A DNA stretch of 64,000 bases, from the NCBI RefSeq assembly GCF_025290835.2, contig NZ_JAOCQD020000003.1, positions 496,001-560,000 of the forward strand, written 5' to 3'. Shown one piece after another: positions 34,056 through 45,491 of the stretch. The stretch is from Aquabacterium sp. OR-4. GTDB lineage: Bacteria > Pseudomonadota > Gammaproteobacteria > Burkholderiales > Burkholderiaceae_C. The notes below the pieces were generated by a model. The model was not told where the DNA came from and made no database searches. It saw only the letters and a list, made by a program, of their open reading frames with translations. Position 1 is the stretch's first letter. Each line of letters opens with the position of its first letter. Position numbers and translations under genes: made by a program.

Positions 34056-34945
34056 ATGGCCAACTCTCTGTCCTCAACTGCCACGGTCGTCCTGACTCCT
34101 TCGAAGCGCTCGTCAGGTTTCTGGCGCCGCTTCGCGCGCAACAAGGGCGCGGTGGCCGGCCTGGTTGTGCTGGCGCTGGTGGCGCTGCTGGTGGCCTTCG
34201 GGCCGCTGCTGGCCGCCAACGACCCCTGGGACATGGTCGACCAGCCCTTTCTCGAGCCCGGCCAGACCGCCGGCCTGCCGATGGGCACCGACACCATGGG
34301 CCGCGACATCTTCTCGGGCGTGGTGCGCGGGGCGCGCATCTCGCTGCTGATCGGCGTGGTATCCACGGTGGTGTCGCTGATCATCGGCGTGGGCATCGGC
34401 GCGGTGGCCGGCTACTTCGGCCGCTGGGTCGATGCCACGCTGATGCGCTTCACCGAGCTGTTCCAGGCCGTGCCCAGCTTTGCGCTGGCCATCGTGCTGG
34501 TGGCCATCTTCCAGCCGTCCATCGACTCCATCGTGGCGGCCATCGCGCTGGTCAGCTGGCCGCCGGTGGCGCGCCTGGTGCGCGGCGAGTTCCTCACGCT
34601 GCGCCAGCGTGATTTCGTCTCGGCCGCGCAGCTGGCGGGCCTCTCTACGCCGCGCATCATCCTGGGTGAGATCCTGCCCAACGCCGCCTCACCGATCATC
34701 GTGATGGCCTCGCTGATGGTGGCCACGGCCATCCTGCTGGAATCGAGCCTGAGCTTTCTGGGCCTGGGTGACCCCAACCAGATGAGCTGGGGCTACATGG
34801 TGGGCGCCGCGCGCACCGTGCTGCGCCAGGCCTGGTGGATGGCGCTGTTTCCGGGCCTGGCCATCGTCTTCACGGTGCTGGCGCTCAACCTGGTGGGCGA
34901 GGGCCTGAACGACGGCCTGAACGCCCGCTCGGCCGGGAGAACCCG

Positions 34946-34949
<4 letters not shown>
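34056..34949 (+). CDS. ABC transporter permease (DppC/OppC family)
   Basis: 297 residues. N-terminal domain with FWRRFARNKGAVAGLVVLALVALLVAFGPLLA and the conserved HPLGTD-like motif as LPMGTDTMGRDIFSGVVRGARISLLIGVVS. EAA loop REFLTLRQRDFVSAAQLAGLSTPRIILGEILPNAASPIIV. Six membrane segments. The stop overlaps the ATPase start (ATGA). Confidence 0.93.
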
Positions 34950-36606
<1,657 letters not shown>

Positions 36607-36610
<4 letters not shown>

Positions 36611-37572
36611 CGCGGAACATGAGCGACCAACCCACGCTCGCGTTGCTGAGCGCCACCATCGACATGCGTTACCTGGTGCCGGCCTTCGAGGCCGCCTGCC
36701 CAGGCATCGAATTGCGCCTGTGGCCCGAGCTGGGCAACGTGGCCGAGATCGACGCAGCCGTGTGCTGGGAGCCGCCGCCCGGCGTGATCGCCACGCTGCC
36801 GCGGCTGAAGCTGATCCAGTCGCTGGCCGCCGGCATCGACCACCTGGTGCGCGACCCGGCCCTGCCGGCCAGCGTGCCGCTGTGCCGCATCGTCGATGCG
36901 CAGATGGCCAGCGGCATGGCGGCCTATGTGGCCTGGGCCGTGGTGCAGGGCCAGCGCCACATGGGCGCCTACCTGGCCCAGCAGCGCGCCGGTGAATGGC
37001 GCGAGCAGCCGGTGCAGCACCCGCCGCAGCACCGGGTGGGCATTGCCGGTTTCGGCACCCTGGGCCAGGCCTGTGCGCGCACCCTGCTGAGCATCGGCTA
37101 CGCGGTGCGCGGCTGGAAGCGCAGCGCGTCCGAGGTGGCCGCTGACCTGCACGGCGTGGCGCTGTTCCACGGCGATGCGCAGCTGGCCGACTTTCTCTCG
37201 GGCTGCGACACCCTGGTGTGCCTGCTGCCGCTCACCGAGGCCACGCGCGATCGCATCGACGCGCGCTTTCTGGCCGCCCTGCCGCGCGGCGCGCACCTGA
37301 TCAACGTGGGCCGCGGCGACCATGTGGTGGATGCCGACCTGCTGGCGGCGCTGGCCAGCGGCCAGCTGGGCGCGGCCACGCTGGACGCCTTTCGCACCGA
37401 GCCGCTGCCGGCCGGCCACCCGTTCTGGCAGCATCCGCGCATCACCGTCACGCCGCACATTGCCACGCGCACGCCCATCGCGGTGATCGCCGCGCAAACC
37501 CTGGCCAACCTGGCCAGCGCGCAGGCCGGCCGGGCCGCCGACGTGGCCATCGACCGCCGCCGCGGCTACTGA
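36607..37572 (+). CDS. D-2-hydroxyacid dehydrogenase, glyoxylate/hydroxypyruvate reductase A type
   Basis: 321 residues; ATG overlaps the ATPase stop (ATGA). NAD(P)-binding motif VGIAGFGTLGQACARTL (G-x-G-x-x-G variant), then CLLPLTEATRDRIDARFLAALPRGAHLINVGRGDHVVDADLLAALASGQLGAATLDAFRTEPLPAGHPFWQHPRITVTPHIATRT. The catalytic Arg (NVGRG region), Glu (RTEPLP) and His (TPHIA) are present. GhrA-like enzymes reduce glyoxylate or hydroxypyruvate; the real substrate of this copy is unknown. Coupling to the transporter suggests it acts on the imported compound. Confidence 0.9.
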
Positions 37573-37591
37573 CTTGCAAGGACACACCGAC

Positions 37592-39754
37592 ATGCCAAGC
37601 CGCCATCCTCGGACTGCCTTCGCTGTTGCCGCGCCCGGCTTCTGCGCGCCGGCACGGACACTGGCCGTGGGGGTGGCCGTGGCCCTGGCCAGCCTGCTGC
37701 CGGCCGTGCCGGCCCAGGCGCGGGTCACCCGCCTGGTGATCGACGCGCGCCAGCCCGTGGCGGCGCCGCCCGGCGCACCGGCCGGCATGGCCTACGAGCA
37801 GATCGCCGGCCGCGTCTTCGGCGAGCTCGACCCGGCCCTGCCCGGCAACGCCATCATCCAGGACATCCGCCTGGGCCTCGATGCCGATGGCAAGGCGCGT
37901 TATGTGGCCACCTTCCAGCTGCTCAAGCCGGTGGACAAGGCCCGGGCCAGCGGCCTGATGTGGCACGACGTGCCCAACCGCGGCCGCATCTTTGCCAACG
38001 CGGTGCAGGAGTTCGCCGCTGGCGACGTGATGCTGGCCAGCGCCTGGCAGGGCGACAACGCCGGCGCCACGGCAGTCAAGCCCACCGCCGCCATCGGCGC
38101 CAACCAATGGCTGCAACTGCCGGTGGCCCGTGGCCGGGATGGCGAACGCATCACCGGTGAGGTGTTTGCGCGCATCGTCAACCGCAGCGGGCCCGCCTCG
38201 CAGCCGCTGCTGGTGCAGACCAACCCGGTGCCCTATCGCCCGCTGAGCCTGGACACCACAAAGGCCCGGCTGGTGTCGCGCGGCGGCGAGCTGCAAAGCG
38301 GCGAGGTGATCGACGAGCGCGTGATCCCCGCGGCCGATTGGGCCTGGGCGCGCTGCGATGCCGACCACCCCTTCCCCGGCACGCCCGACCCGACGCAGAT
38401 CTGCCTGAAGGCCGGCTTCGATGCGAAGCGCCTGTACCAGGTGGTGTTCACCGCGGCCGACCCGCAGGTGCTGGGCATGGGCTTTGCGGCCTGGCGCGAC
38501 GTGGGCCAGTTCTTCAAGACCGCCCAGGCCGACGAGGCCGGCACGCCCAATCCGGTGGCCGGCTGGGTGAGCCACAGCATCGGCCGTGGCGTGTCGCAGT
38601 CGGGCAACTTCCTGCGCGGCTGGCTGCACCTGGGCTTCAACCAGGGTGAGGACGGCCAGGCCGTGCACGATGGCCTGTGGCCGATCATTGCCGGGCGCCG
38701 CATCGCGCTGAACCACCGCTGGGCCCAACCCGACGGCGTGCTGGAGCTTTACCAGGCCGGCAGCGAAGGCCCGCAGTGGTGGCTGCCGGCGCCCGACCCG
38801 CTGCGCGGCGGCCGGGTGTCGGGCATCCTGCAGCGCTGCCAGGCCACGCGCACCTGCCCCAAGGTGATCGAGCACTTCGGCGCGGCCGAGGTGTGGGCGC
38901 TCAAGCTCACGCCCGGCTGGGTGGGCACCGACGGCCAGGCCGACCTGCCGCTGCCGGCCAACGTGCGCCGCTACTACCTGGCCGGCAGCCACCACGGCGG
39001 CGGCGCCGGTGGCTTCGACACCAGCCTGCCCGGCGTGGGCCTGCCGGCCACCGGTGCCGCCTGCCCTGGCAACAACTTCGGCAGCGGCGTGCTGCCGGCC
39101 AACCCCATGCCGCACACCGAGACGGTGAATGCGCTGCGCCAGCACTTGCGCCACTGGGTGATGCAGGACCTGCCGCCCCCGCCCAGCCGCTACCCCACGC
39201 TGGCCGCCGGCCAGCTGGCGCGCGCCGACAAGGCCAGCCTGGGCCTGCCCACGCTGCCCGGCCTGCGCGCCAGCGTGCCCGAGCCCGACTTCATCATGCC
39301 GGTGCATGTGCTCGACCACGGCCCCGACTTCGACCCCGTGGACGGCAGCGGCATCGCCAGCCTGGCCCCGCCGCGCGTGCGCCAGGTGCTGCCGATGTGG
39401 GCGCCCAAGGTCGACGCCGATGGCAACGAGCTGGGCGGTGTGCCGGTGGTGCTGGCCCTGGCGCCGCTGGGCACCTACCTGGGCTGGAACATCACCGCCG
39501 CGGGCGACAAGCCCTTCCACGCCGGCCAGATCTGCAACTACGCGGGCGGCATGCTGCCCTTTGCCCGCACCCAGGCCCAGCGCGAGGCCACGCAAGACCC
39601 GCGCCCCTCGCTGGAAGAACGCTACGGCAGCCATGCCGGCTATGTGGCGGCCGTGCGCCAGGCCGCCGCCAGCGCGCAGAAGCAGGGCTTTCTGCTGCCC
39701 GAGGATGCCCAGGCCCTGATCCGCGCGGCCGAGGCCAGCCAGGTGCTGCGCTGA
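37592..39754 (+). CDS. Exported alpha/beta-hydrolase-domain protein (Abhydrolase_10 type)
   Basis: 720 residues with a signal peptide (TLAVGVAVALASLLPAVPAQA). Typical features: VTRLVIDARQPVA at the mature N-terminus, the nucleophile-like motif GRGVSQSGNFLRGWLHLGFNQGE (Ser in G-x-S-x-S-G), and WSHHGG-like YLAGSHHGGGAGG. A C-terminal segment reads LGTYLGWNITAAGDKPFHAGQICNYAGGMLPFARTQAQREATQDPRPSLEERYGSHAGYV. The frame opens at a TTG (37574); the ATG at 37592, with AAGGA 10 bases upstream, is preferred. Members are large periplasmic hydrolases of unknown substrate. Confidence 0.8.
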   Translation: MPSRHPRTAFAVAAPGFCAPARTLAVGVAVALASLLPAVPAQARVTRLVIDARQPVAAPPGAPAGMAYEQIAGRVFGELDPALPGNAIIQDIRLGLDADGKARYVATFQLLKPVDKARASGLMWHDVPNRGRIFANAVQEFAAGDVMLASAWQGDNAGATAVKPTAAIGANQWLQLPVARGRDGERITGEVFARIVNRSGPASQPLLVQTNPVPYRPLSLDTTKARLVSRGGELQSGEVIDERVIPAADWAWARCDADHPFPGTPDPTQICLKAGFDAKRLYQVVFTAADPQVLGMGFAAWRDVGQFFKTAQADEAGTPNPVAGWVSHSIGRGVSQSGNFLRGWLHLGFNQGEDGQAVHDGLWPIIAGRRIALNHRWAQPDGVLELYQAGSEGPQWWLPAPDPLRGGRVSGILQRCQATRTCPKVIEHFGAAEVWALKLTPGWVGTDGQADLPLPANVRRYYLAGSHHGGGAGGFDTSLPGVGLPATGAACPGNNFGSGVLPANPMPHTETVNALRQHLRHWVMQDLPPPPSRYPTLAAGQLARADKASLGLPTLPGLRASVPEPDFIMPVHVLDHGPDFDPVDGSGIASLAPPRVRQVLPMWAPKVDADGNELGGVPVVLALAPLGTYLGWNITAAGDKPFHAGQICNYAGGMLPFARTQAQREATQDPRPSLEERYGSHAGYVAAVRQAAASAQKQGFLLPEDAQALIRAAEASQVLR

Positions 39755-39795
39755 CGCCCTGTTTCGACGCCCCCTTTCAACCGCCCCCCATCGCG

Positions 39796-41184
39796 ATGAC
39801 CACCCCCTCCGACAGCATCCAGGCCCTGCGCCAGCTCGACACCCAATCGCACCTGCACGCCTACACCAACGCCCAGGCCCATGCCGAGATGGGCCCGCTG
39901 GTGGTGGTGCGCGGCCACGGCGTGGAGGTGGAAGACGACCAGGGCCGGCGCTACATCGAGGGCATGTCGGGGCTGTGGTGCGCGTCGCTGGGTTTCAGCC
40001 ACCCGCGCCTGGCCGAGGCCGGCGCCCAGGCGCTGCGCACGCTGCCGTACTACCACACCTTCAACCACCGCTCGAACCCGGCCGTGGCCCAGCTGGCGGC
40101 CAGGCTGCTGGCCCTGGCCCCGGTGCCGATGGCGCGCGCGTTCTTCGCCAACTCGGGCTCCGAGGCCAACGACAGCGCGGTGAAGATGGTCTGGTACCAC
40201 TTCAATGCCACGGGCCAGCCGGGCAAGAAGAAGATCATCGCCCGCCAGCGCGGCTACCACGGCGTGACGGTGGCCAGCGCCTCGCTCACCGGCCTGCCCG
40301 GCAACCACACCGATTTCGACCTGCCGCTGCCGCGCATGCTGCATGTGGACTGCCCGCACCACTGGCGCAACGCCTTGCCCGGTGAAAGCGAAGAGGCCTT
40401 CGCCACCCGCCTGGCCGATCAGCTGGACGCGCGCATCCAGGCCGAGGGCCCCGACACCGTGGCCGCCTTCATTGCCGAGCCGGTGATGGGCGCCGGCGGC
40501 GTGGTGGTGCCGCCGGCCACCTACTTCGACAAGATCCAGGCGGTGCTGCAAAAACACGGTGTGCTGCTGATCGCCGACGAGGTGATCTGCGGCTTCGGCC
40601 GCACCGGCAGCATGTGGGGCAGCCAGACCTTCGGCCTGCGGCCCGACATCCTGACCTGCGCCAAGGCCTTGTCGTCGGGCTATGTGCCGATCTCGGCGGT
40701 GATGGTCAATGAGCGCATCCACGCCAGCCTGGTGGCCAACAGCGGCCGGCTGGGCACCTTCGGCCATGGCTACACCTACTCGGGCCACCCGGTGGCCTGC
40801 GCCGTGGCGCTGGAGACCCTGCAGGTCTATGAGGACGAGCGCATCCTCGAACGCGTGGCGGCGCTGAGCCCGCGCTTTCTGGCCGCGCTGCACCAGCTGG
40901 GCGAGCGCGCGGTGGTGGGCGAGGTGCGCGGCGTGGGCCTGATCGGCGCGCTGGAGCTGGTGGCCGAGCGCGGCGGCAAGACAGCCTTCCCGCCCGCCGC
41001 CAAGGCCGGCCCGCGCCTGGCCCAGCTGGCGCTGGACGAAGGCCTGGTGGTGCGCGCCATGGGTGACACCCTCGCGCTGTGCCCGCCGCTGATCATCACC
41101 GAAGCCGAGCTGGACGAACTCTTCGCCCGCCTGGGCCGCGCCTTCGACCGCTTCGAGGCCGAGGCCCCGGCGCTGCGAAGCTAA
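39796..41184 (+). CDS. Class III PLP aminotransferase (omega-amino acid/polyamine-pyruvate type)
   Basis: 462 residues. Motifs: YIEGMSGLWCASLGFSHPRL, ANSGSEANDSAVKMVWYH, RQRGYHGVTVASASLTGLP, LIADEVICGFGRTGSMWG, and the PLP lysine in TCAKALSSGYVPISAV. The pattern fits putrescine/beta-alanine:pyruvate aminotransferases. The neighbours are two acetylpolyamine-amidohydrolase-like genes, so a terminal amine freed by deacetylation is a likely substrate (inference). It starts 41 bp after the hydrolase gene. Confidence 0.9.
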   Translation: MTTPSDSIQALRQLDTQSHLHAYTNAQAHAEMGPLVVVRGHGVEVEDDQGRRYIEGMSGLWCASLGFSHPRLAEAGAQALRTLPYYHTFNHRSNPAVAQLAARLLALAPVPMARAFFANSGSEANDSAVKMVWYHFNATGQPGKKKIIARQRGYHGVTVASASLTGLPGNHTDFDLPLPRMLHVDCPHHWRNALPGESEEAFATRLADQLDARIQAEGPDTVAAFIAEPVMGAGGVVVPPATYFDKIQAVLQKHGVLLIADEVICGFGRTGSMWGSQTFGLRPDILTCAKALSSGYVPISAVMVNERIHASLVANSGRLGTFGHGYTYSGHPVACAVALETLQVYEDERILERVAALSPRFLAALHQLGERAVVGEVRGVGLIGALELVAERGGKTAFPPAAKAGPRLAQLALDEGLVVRAMGDTLALCPPLIITEAELDELFARLGRAFDRFEAEAPALRS

Positions 41185-41275
41185 CACCACCGCAGCGCGA
41201 CATACCGGCCACCAGACTGCCAAGCCGCCAAGCCACCAAGGCATCAAGCCGCCACACGAGCCCCCGCCACCACCG

Positions 41276-42415
41276 ATGAGCCCCCTGCGCGCGTTTTTCT
41301 GCCCCGACCAGCTGCTGCACGAGCCGCAGCAGTTCATGCGCCTGGGCCGCATCCACCGGCCGGCCGATGTGCCGGCGCGCGCCGAGGCGCTGCGCGACAC
41401 GCTGCAGGCCCTGGGCCTGCCGCCCGAGGTGCCGGCCGAGCCGCCCGCGGCCAGCGCCCGCGCGGTGCTGGAGGCGGTGCATGCGCCGGCCTACCTCGAC
41501 TACCTGCAGCACGCCCACATGCGCTGGCAGGCGCTGGCCGTGCCAGGCCTGAGCCCCGGCCCCGAGGTGCTGCCCAACCTGTCGCCCTACCCGCACCCGG
41601 CCGGCCATGCGCTGGCCACCGGCCCGGGCGGCGTGCGCCCGCCCTGCCCGTCGCAGGCCCTGGTGGCCCAGACCGGCTGGTTCATCAGCGACCTGTCGTG
41701 CCCGATCGGGCCGCACACCTGGCGTGCGGTGCTGCGCGCCGCCCACACCGCAGCCGCGGCGGCCGCGGCGGTGGTGGCGGGCGCGCCGCTGGCCTATGCG
41801 CTGTGCCGGCCCTCGGGCCACCATGCCCACCGCGACCGCGCGGGCGGCTTCTGCTACGTCAACAACAGCGCCGTGGCGGCGCAGCAGCTGGTGCAGGCCT
41901 TCGGCCGCGTGGCGGTGCTGGACGTGGACGCCCACCATGGTGATGGCACGCAGCAGATCTTCTATGACCGCGGCGACGTGTTCACCGTCAGCACCCATGC
42001 CGACCCGGCCAGCTACTACCCGTTCTACACCGGCCATGCCCACGAGCGTGGTGCCGGTGCCGGCGAAGGCTGCAACCTGAACCTGCCGCTGGCCCATGGC
42101 AGCGGCCTGCCCGAGTTTGCCGCCGCGCTCGACCAGGCCGCGCTGGCCATCGAGCGTTTTGCGCCGCGTGCACTGGTGCTGGCGATGGGCTTCGACAGCC
42201 ACCGCGACGACCCGATCAGCGTGCTGCGCTTCGACCACCCGGCCTACCGCCTGGCCGGCGAGCGCGTGCGCCGCCTGGGCCTGCCCACCGTGGTGGTGCA
42301 GGAGGGCGGCTACCGGGTGGATGTGCTGGGCCCCGGCCTGCGTGCGCTGCTCGAGGGGCTGGGCGGCCTGGGCCGCGTGGATGCTGCCGGCCCGCGCCAG
42401 GGAGGCCCGGCGTGA
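41276..42415 (+). CDS. Histone deacetylase/acetylpolyamine amidohydrolase family protein, copy 1
   Basis: 379 residues, zinc hydrolase. Motifs: CRPSGHHAHRDRAGGFCYVNNSAVAA (His pair), VLDVDAHHGDGTQQIFY (Asp and His zinc ligands), ALVLAMGFDSHRDDP (second Asp) and the catalytic Tyr in QEGGYRVDV. N-terminal FFCPDQLLHEPQQFMRLGRIHRPADVPARAEAL is like polyamine deacetylases. It should remove acetyl groups from small amines. Its stop overlaps the DMT transporter start (GTGA). It is clearly related to, but distinct from, the copy at 44460. Confidence 0.92.
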   Translation: MSPLRAFFCPDQLLHEPQQFMRLGRIHRPADVPARAEALRDTLQALGLPPEVPAEPPAASARAVLEAVHAPAYLDYLQHAHMRWQALAVPGLSPGPEVLPNLSPYPHPAGHALATGPGGVRPPCPSQALVAQTGWFISDLSCPIGPHTWRAVLRAAHTAAAAAAAVVAGAPLAYALCRPSGHHAHRDRAGGFCYVNNSAVAAQQLVQAFGRVAVLDVDAHHGDGTQQIFYDRGDVFTVSTHADPASYYPFYTGHAHERGAGAGEGCNLNLPLAHGSGLPEFAAALDQAALAIERFAPRALVLAMGFDSHRDDPISVLRFDHPAYRLAGERVRRLGLPTVVVQEGGYRVDVLGPGLRALLEGLGGLGRVDAAGPRQGGPA

Positions 42416-43347
42416 GCGGCAGCGCCGCCCCCGCGCTGCCGGCGCCGGGCGCCGCCGCGGGCACCGGCCGTGGCGTGGCGCTGTTCCTGCTGGCCCTGCT
42501 GTGTTTTGCCGGCTACGACGCCTTTGCCAAGGCCATGGTGGCGCGGCATCCACCGGCGCTGGTCAACCTCAGCCGCTACATCGCCGTCAGCGGCATCGCA
42601 CTGGCCTGGCTGCTGCAGGCGCGCAACCTGCGGCCCTGGCGCCAGCCGCACCAGGGCCTGCTGCTGCTGCGCTCGGTGATGCTGGCCATCACCGCCACCA
42701 GCTTCATGACCGCACTGGTCACCATGCCGCTGGCCGAGGCCACGGCCATCTACTTTGCCGCGCCGCTGGTGATGGTGGCGCTGTCGCCCTGGCTGCTGGG
42801 CGAGCAGCCCACGCGGCGCCAGTGGGCCGCCGTGCTGGCCGGTTTTGCCGGCATGCTGCTGATCGTGCGGCCGGGCTCGGCGCTGCCGCTGGCCGGCACC
42901 GCGCTGATGGCCGTTGCGGCGCTGTGCTACGCGCTGTTCCAGGTGCTCACGCGCAAGCTGTCGGGCCGGGTGGCGCCGTCCACGCAGTTTGCCTACATGG
43001 CCTCGCTGTGCCTGGTGATCACCTACCTGCCGGCGCTGCTGGGCCCGCCGCCGGCCTGGCCCGGCTGGCCGGCCATGGCGCTGCTGCTGGCTGGCGGCGT
43101 GCTCAGCGGCATGGCCCAGCTGCTGCTGCTGGCGGCCTTCCGGCGCGCGCCGCTGGCCACGCTGGCGCCGCTGAACTACCTGCAGCTGCTGCTGGCGGTG
43201 CTGATCAGCAGCTTCTGGTTCCAGCGCCCGCCCGATGGCCTGGCCCTGGCCGGCATGGCGGTGATCGCCGTGGCCGGCGTGAGCCTGGCGCGTGCGGCGC
43301 GGCGCCCCGGCGCGGCCTCGGGCGCCAACCACACCCCGCCACGCTAG
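42412..43347 (+). CDS. EamA/DMT-family transporter
   Basis: 311 residues with ten hydrophobic helices in two EamA halves (ALLCFAGYDAFAKAMVARHPPALVNLSRYIAVSGIALAWLL; MAVAALCYALFQVLTRKLSGRVAPSTQFAYMASLCLVITYLP). It probably exports an amino-compound or metabolite. The GTG start overlaps the deacetylase stop. Its TAG stop lies within the CTAG end of the inverted-repeat element at 43344, so the last codons border that element. Confidence 0.9.
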   Translation: MSGSAAPALPAPGAAAGTGRGVALFLLALLCFAGYDAFAKAMVARHPPALVNLSRYIAVSGIALAWLLQARNLRPWRQPHQGLLLLRSVMLAITATSFMTALVTMPLAEATAIYFAAPLVMVALSPWLLGEQPTRRQWAAVLAGFAGMLLIVRPGSALPLAGTALMAVAALCYALFQVLTRKLSGRVAPSTQFAYMASLCLVITYLPALLGPPPAWPGWPAMALLLAGGVLSGMAQLLLLAAFRRAPLATLAPLNYLQLLLAVLISSFWFQRPPDGLALAGMAVIAVAGVSLARAARRPGAASGANHTPPR

Positions 43348-43615
43348 TCCAGTGAAACGGAGAAATCGGATGTGCGTGGGTACCTGTCAGGGGCGCCATC
43401 TAGGCGCCGGGCGCAGCCGGGTTGGACACCCGGCGAGCACCGGCAACGACGAGGGCTCCCCTGACAGGTGCCCACCCTGCGGGCAGGGGTCTGGCAGGGC
43501 ATGCGCCGGTGTTGCAACCCTTGCCCAGGCGTTCAGCCTGGGCTGCGGGCCGCGCCTTGTCGCCTGCCCTGCCAAACCCCTGCGCACATCCGATTTCTCC
43601 GTTTCACTGGACTAG
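43344..43615. mobile_element. 272-bp element with 33-bp perfect terminal inverted repeats and nested hairpins
   Basis: Ends 43344–43376 and 43583–43615 are perfect 33-bp inverted repeats, each bounded by CTAG. Inside: arms 43378–43393 / 43458–43473 (15 of 16 pair), containing GGCGCC-ATCTA-GGCGCC and CCGGGT-TGGAC-ACCCGG hairpins; then arms 43481–43500 / 43566–43585 (18 of 20), containing GCCCAGGC-GTTCA-GCCTGGGC (43523–43543). No coding frame is credible. It resembles a MITE or a structured RNA. It also provides the stop codon of the upstream transporter and could terminate it. Confidence 0.8.
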
Positions 43616-43690
43616 GGAATCCACGGCCCGCCGCCGCCCGCGCACGCTGACACCATCCGCGCTCCCCGCCACCCCTGCATTTGCCGCCCC

Positions 43691-44428
43691 ATGTCTGCCC
43701 GCCCCCTGCCGCCCGCTGAAACCCCGCCCGCTGCCCCGCTGCCCGCCCCGGCGCCCGGCTTCCAGGCCATCGAGGTGCCTGACCTGGTGGCCCGGGTGGA
43801 GGCGCAGCTGCGCGACGCCATCCTGGACGGCCGCATCGGCCCGGGCGAGCGCATCGTCGAGGCCGAGCTGGCGCGCCAGATGGGCATCAGCCGCGCCCCG
43901 GTGCGCGAGGCCGCGCGCAGGCTCGAAAGCGCCGGCCTGCTGCTGGCCCGGCCGCGCCACGGCTTTGCGGTGCGCGAGTTCACCGCGCGCCAGGTGGAAG
44001 ACCTGTACCGCGTGCGCATCACCCTCGAGCTGATGGCCTGCGAGCTGGTGTGCGCCCAGGCCAGCGAGGCCGAGCTGGCCGCGCTGCTGCCGCAGGTGGA
44101 TGCCATGGTGGCCCGCGCCGCCACGCTCACCCGCGCGCAGCGGGTGGCCATGGACATCGGCTTTCACCAGCACCTGGTGGCGCTGTCGGGCAATGCCTGC
44201 CTGCAGCGCCTGTACCTGCAGCTGAGCCACGAGGTGCAGCTGTTTCTGGCGCTCACCGAAGACACCTACGGCGACATCGCCGCGCTGGCCGACACCCACC
44301 GCCCCATCGCCCAGGCCCTGGCCCGCCGCGATGCACCTGCCGCCTGCGCCGCCCTGCGCCACCACCTGGAGGTGGCGCTCGACCATGTGCGCGCGCTGGC
44401 CGAGCAAGGCAGCGCACGCAAGCCCTGA
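43691..44428 (+). CDS. GntR-family regulator, FadR/FCD subfamily
   Basis: 245 residues. Winged helix about 25–90 (VEAQLRDAILDGRIGPGERIVEAELARQMGISRAPVREAARRLESAGLLLARPRHGFAVREFTARQVEDLYRVRITLE) and an all-helical FCD ligand domain with metal-binding His residues (GFHQHLVALSGN, LRHHLEVALDHV). It lies between the two deacetylase genes and is the best candidate for local control of the 39.8–49.3 kb catabolic genes. The structured element lies just upstream and may carry its promoter. Confidence 0.9.
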   Translation: MSARPLPPAETPPAAPLPAPAPGFQAIEVPDLVARVEAQLRDAILDGRIGPGERIVEAELARQMGISRAPVREAARRLESAGLLLARPRHGFAVREFTARQVEDLYRVRITLELMACELVCAQASEAELAALLPQVDAMVARAATLTRAQRVAMDIGFHQHLVALSGNACLQRLYLQLSHEVQLFLALTEDTYGDIAALADTHRPIAQALARRDAPAACAALRHHLEVALDHVRALAEQGSARKP

Positions 44429-44459
44429 GCCTCGAACCTCACCCGTTCACCGCCCGCCC

Positions 44460-45488
44460 ATGCACGTCGTCCACACCCCCCAGCACCGCGGCCACGATCC
44501 GCAGCAGTTCATCGTGCGCGGCCGCTTCCAGCGCAGCAACGAGCAACCCGAGCGGGCCGACCGCCTGCTGGCCGCGGCCCGGGCCGAGGGCCTGGTGGCG
44601 ATGGAGCCGGCTGACTTCGGCCCCGGCCCGCGCGCGGCCATCCACACGCCCAACTACCTGCGCTTTCTGCAAACCGCCTGGGCGCGCTGGCAGGCCCTGC
44701 CCAACGCCAGCGACGAGGTGCTGCCCAATGTGCACCCCTTTCCGGGCCAGCCCGCCAGCTACCCCGACAGCCTGGTGGGCCAGGCCGGCTGGCACCTGGG
44801 CGACATGGCCTGCTCGGTGGGCCAGCACACCTGGCAGGCGGCGGTGTGGTCGGCGCACTGCGCCACGCAGGCCGCGCAGCTGCTGCTGGATGGCGAGCGC
44901 GCCGCCTATGCGCTGTGCCGCCCGCCCGGCCACCACGCCTATGCCGATCGCGCCAACGGCTTCACCTACCTCAACAACGCCGCCATCGCCGCGCAGCACC
45001 TGCGCCAGCGGCATGCCCGCGTGGCGGTGCTGGACGTGGACGTGCACCACGGCAACGGCACGCAGGGCATCTTCTGGCGCCGGCGCGATGTGTTCACCGT
45101 CTCGCTGCATGGCGACCCGCATTTCTGCACGCCGTTCTTCACCGGCCATGCGCACGAACACGGCGAGGCCGAGGGCGAGGGCTTCAACCTCAACCTGCCG
45201 CTGGCGCGCGGCACCGGCGATGCCGACTACCTGCGCACATTGGATGTCGCGCTCGAGCAGACCGCCCGCTTCGCCCCCGGCGCGCTGGTGGTGGCCCTCG
45301 GCCTCGATGCCCACGAGCGCGACCCCTACCAGGCGCTGGCCCTCAGCACACCGGGCTTTGCCGCCATCGGCCGCGCCGTGGCGCAGCTGCAGCTGCCCAC
45401 TGTGCTGGTGCAGGAGGGCGGCTACCTGTCCGACGACCTGGGGGCCAACCTGCGCAGCTTCTTGCGCGGCTTCGGCGCGGGGGCCTGA
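44460..45488 (+). CDS. Histone deacetylase/acetylpolyamine amidohydrolase family protein, copy 2
   Basis: 342 residues. N-terminus VVHTPQHRGHDPQQFIVRGRFQRSNEQPERADRLLAAARAEGL is typical of acetylpolyamine amidohydrolases. Catalytic set: CRPPGHHAYADRANGFTYLNNAAIAAQ, VLDVDVHHGNGTQGIFW, VVALGLDAHERDP, QEGGYLSDDLG. The ATG at 44460 is chosen because this conserved N-terminus starts there, although the frame is open further up inside the GntR gene. It is followed after 3 bp by the kinase gene, so deacetylation and phosphorylation are probably consecutive. Confidence 0.92.
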   Translation: MHVVHTPQHRGHDPQQFIVRGRFQRSNEQPERADRLLAAARAEGLVAMEPADFGPGPRAAIHTPNYLRFLQTAWARWQALPNASDEVLPNVHPFPGQPASYPDSLVGQAGWHLGDMACSVGQHTWQAAVWSAHCATQAAQLLLDGERAAYALCRPPGHHAYADRANGFTYLNNAAIAAQHLRQRHARVAVLDVDVHHGNGTQGIFWRRRDVFTVSLHGDPHFCTPFFTGHAHEHGEAEGEGFNLNLPLARGTGDADYLRTLDVALEQTARFAPGALVVALGLDAHERDPYQALALSTPGFAAIGRAVAQLQLPTVLVQEGGYLSDDLGANLRSFLRGFGAGA

Positions 45489-45491
45489 GGC

